Source: Pseudomonadota bacterium (GTDB lineage: Bacteria > Pseudomonadota > Alphaproteobacteria > Acetobacterales > Acetobacteraceae). Taken from it: a DNA stretch of 64,000 nt. The translations under genes and the position numbers were made by a program. The notes beneath the pieces were generated by a model. That model searched no databases, was not told where the DNA came from, and saw nothing but the letters and a program-made list of their open reading frames with translations. Positions 62,600 through 64,000 of the stretch are shown in pieces; the first letter of the stretch is position 1; each line of letters starts with the position of its first letter. The stretch spans positions 102,953 through 166,952 of the forward strand of contig JAKBAD010000005.1 of the NCBI GenBank assembly GCA_021809435.1, written 5' to 3'.

Positions 62600-63694
62600 A
62601 TGGGGTTTAATTGCGGCATTGTGGGGCTGCCGAATGTCGGCAAATCGACCCTGTTCAACGCGCTCACGGCAACGGTGGCGGCGCAGGCGGCGAATTATCC
62701 GTTTTGCACCATCGAGCCCAATGTGGGCCGCGTGGCGGTGCCCGACAAACGGCTGACCAAGCTCGCCGAGATCGGCAAATCGCAGAAGATTGTGCCGACC
62801 TCGCTGGAATTTGTCGATATTGCCGGGCTGGTGCGCGGGGCCTCGAAAGGGGAAGGGCTGGGCAACCAGTTTTTGGCCAATATCCGTGAGGTGGATGCCA
62901 TTGTGCATGTGCTGCGCTGCTTCGAGGATGGCGATGTGACGCATGTGGAGGGCTCGGTGGACCCGGTGCGCGACGCCGAGACGGTGGAGACTGAGCTGAT
63001 GCTGGCCGATTTGGACAGCCTGACCAAGCGCGTGCCGCTGCTGCAGAAAAAGGCCAAGAGCAACGACAAGCAGGCCGCTGCCGATCTCGAGCTGATCGAG
63101 CCGCTGATTGCCGCGCTCGAAGCCGGCAAGCCGGCGCGCACCGCGATTCCCAAGGGTGAGGAGGAGGCGGTGAAGCGCTTGAACCTCATGACCTCGAAGC
63201 CGGTGCTTTATGTGTGCAACGTGGAAGAGGCCGCCGCCGCCACGGGCAACGCGCATGCGGCGCGCGTGGCCGAAATGGCCGCCGCCCAGGGCGCGCGCCA
63301 TGTCATCATCTCGGCCGCCATCGAGGCCGAGGTGAGCCAGCTGCCCGAGGAAGACCGCGCCGGCTTTCTGGCCGATCTGGGGCTCGAGGATTCGGGGCTG
63401 GACCGCATCATCCGCGCGGGGTTTGGTCTGCTCGGGCTGATCACCTATTTCACCGTGGGCCCCAAGGAGGCGCGTGCCTGGACGATTGTGCAAGGCACCA
63501 AGGCGCCCGGCGCCGCGGGCGTGATTCATGGTGATTTCGAGCGCGGGTTCATCGCCGCCGAGACGGTCGCGTTTGATGATTATGTTGCCTACAAGGGCGA
63601 GGCCGGCGCCAAGGAGGCCGGCAAGCTGCGCGTGGAAGGCAAGGAGTATGTGGTTAAGGATGGCGATGTGTTGCTGTTCCGGTTCAATGTCTGA
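62600..63694 (+). CDS. ychF: redox-regulated Obg-family ATPase YchF
   Basis: A 364-residue protein: [18 protein letters not shown] (P-loop), [36 protein letters not shown] (switch II), and the TGS-like C-terminus with [29 protein letters not shown]. Binds ATP rather than GTP and associates with ribosomes. 12 bases after pth. Confidence 0.97.
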   Translation: MGFNCGIVGLPNVGKSTLFNALTATVAAQAANYPFCTIEPNVGRVAVPDKRLTKLAEIGKSQKIVPTSLEFVDIAGLVRGASKGEGLGNQFLANIREVDAIVHVLRCFEDGDVTHVEGSVDPVRDAETVETELMLADLDSLTKRVPLLQKKAKSNDKQAAADLELIEPLIAALEAGKPARTAIPKGEEEAVKRLNLMTSKPVLYVCNVEEAAAATGNAHAARVAEMAAAQGARHVIISAAIEAEVSQLPEEDRAGFLADLGLEDSGLDRIIRAGFGLLGLITYFTVGPKEARAWTIVQGTKAPGAAGVIHGDFERGFIAAETVAFDDYVAYKGEAGAKEAGKLRVEGKEYVVKDGDVLLFRFNV

Positions 63695-63755
63695 CCGCGG
63701 CTGATTTCTGACATAATCATTCGTGATAAACGGGGCGGAATTCGGAGTATGCCGC

Positions 63756-64000
63756 ATGACCGCCCCGACCTGGACTGATCTCGCCGCCCTCGCCGCGCGC
63801 GCCCCGCGCATCGCCGATCTGTTCGCTGCCGACCCCGCGCGCTTCACCCGCTTCTCGGCCCAGTTCGAGGATCTGCTGCTGGATTTCTCGAAAACCTCGC
63901 TCACCCGCGAGGCGCTCGATGCCCTGCTCGCCATGGCGCGCGAAACGGGGCTCGAGGCCCGGCGCGATGCGATGTTCGCGGGCCAGCCCATCAACATCAC
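63756..64000 (+). CDS. pgi: glucose-6-phosphate isomerase (5' part only)
   Basis: 81 codons are visible from ATG 63756 to the window end: TWTDLAALAARAPRIADLFAADPARFTRFSAQFEDLLLDFSKTSLTREALDALLAMARETGLEARRDAMFAGQPINI. This is the usual N-terminus of Pgi (LFAADPxRF, LLLDFSK, RDAMFAGxxIN). Converts glucose-6-phosphate to fructose-6-phosphate. Confidence 0.92.
   Translation, partial: MTAPTWTDLAALAARAPRIADLFAADPARFTRFSAQFEDLLLDFSKTSLTREALDALLAMARETGLEARRDAMFAGQPINI

Noticed and set aside
62471..64000. 509-residue minus-strand ORF running off the window end
   Set aside because: Antisense of pth, ychF and pgi, all with clear motifs.

Overview
The window is GC-rich chromosomal DNA of an alphaproteobacterium, most likely an Acetobacteraceae-type organism (genus not determinable by eye). 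The lineage call rests on a C4-pathway 5-aminolevulinate synthase (hemA), chvG-chvI beside pckA, trxB next to a lysR gene, and a Tim44-like gene joined to mltA. No rRNA, tRNA or CRISPR array was recognised.

Left host block (1-7659): a 3'-truncated kup potassium transporter, a Tim44-like/mltA operon, a histidine phosphatase and an N-formylglutamate amidohydrolase overlapping by ATGA, and a large tandem GT2 glycosyltransferase.

Phage-derived block (about 7690-35852): a complete-looking contractile-tail (myovirus-type) particle operon. Order: divergent XRE repressor; small HTH protein; terminase-linked small protein; large terminase; portal; a cassette of exported or enzymatic proteins (signal-peptide protein, SGNH hydrolase, lipoprotein, papain-like peptidase candidate); scaffold; major capsid; decoration protein; connectors; tail sheath; tail tube; tail assembly chaperone with a textbook -1 frameshift signal; baseplate hub, spike, wedge, J and I proteins; five consecutive fibre/spike genes; coiled-coil membrane protein; GH108-type endolysin; small Ala-rich protein. 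No integrase, recombinase, replication or excision gene lies in or beside it, although host genes are visible on both sides, and no tape-measure gene is present where one is expected. Related operator-like palindromes sit on the repressor/early promoter and just upstream of the probable terminase-operon promoter, so one XRE protein could silence the whole particle programme. This is either a decaying prophage or a domesticated particle, for example a gene-transfer-agent-like or tailocin-like system; it is the main target for follow-up.

Right host block (36068-64000): a disordered Ala/Pro-rich protein, recX, rpmI-rplT, an EcsC-family protein, a WD40 protein, aspartate aminotransferase, a small secreted protein, an FKBP isomerase, chvG-chvI, a flavin/heme split-barrel protein, pckA, a DUF167 protein, an acetyl-CoA acetyltransferase, a probable 160-nt structured RNA with its own terminator, lysR-trxB, a metallo-beta-lactamase-fold hydrolase, nth-upp, a nitronate-monooxygenase-like enzyme, an acyl-CoA (propionyl/acetyl) synthetase with an acetate transporter upstream, an SDR enzyme behind hemA, a CBS-domain protein, a nitrilase-family amidase, rplY-pth-ychF and the 5' end of pgi. 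Much of this block serves central carbon metabolism at the acetyl-CoA/PEP node (thiolase, acyl-CoA synthetase, acetate uptake, PEP carboxykinase), translation, and redox and DNA maintenance. Family-level calls come from reading translations; no database search was run.
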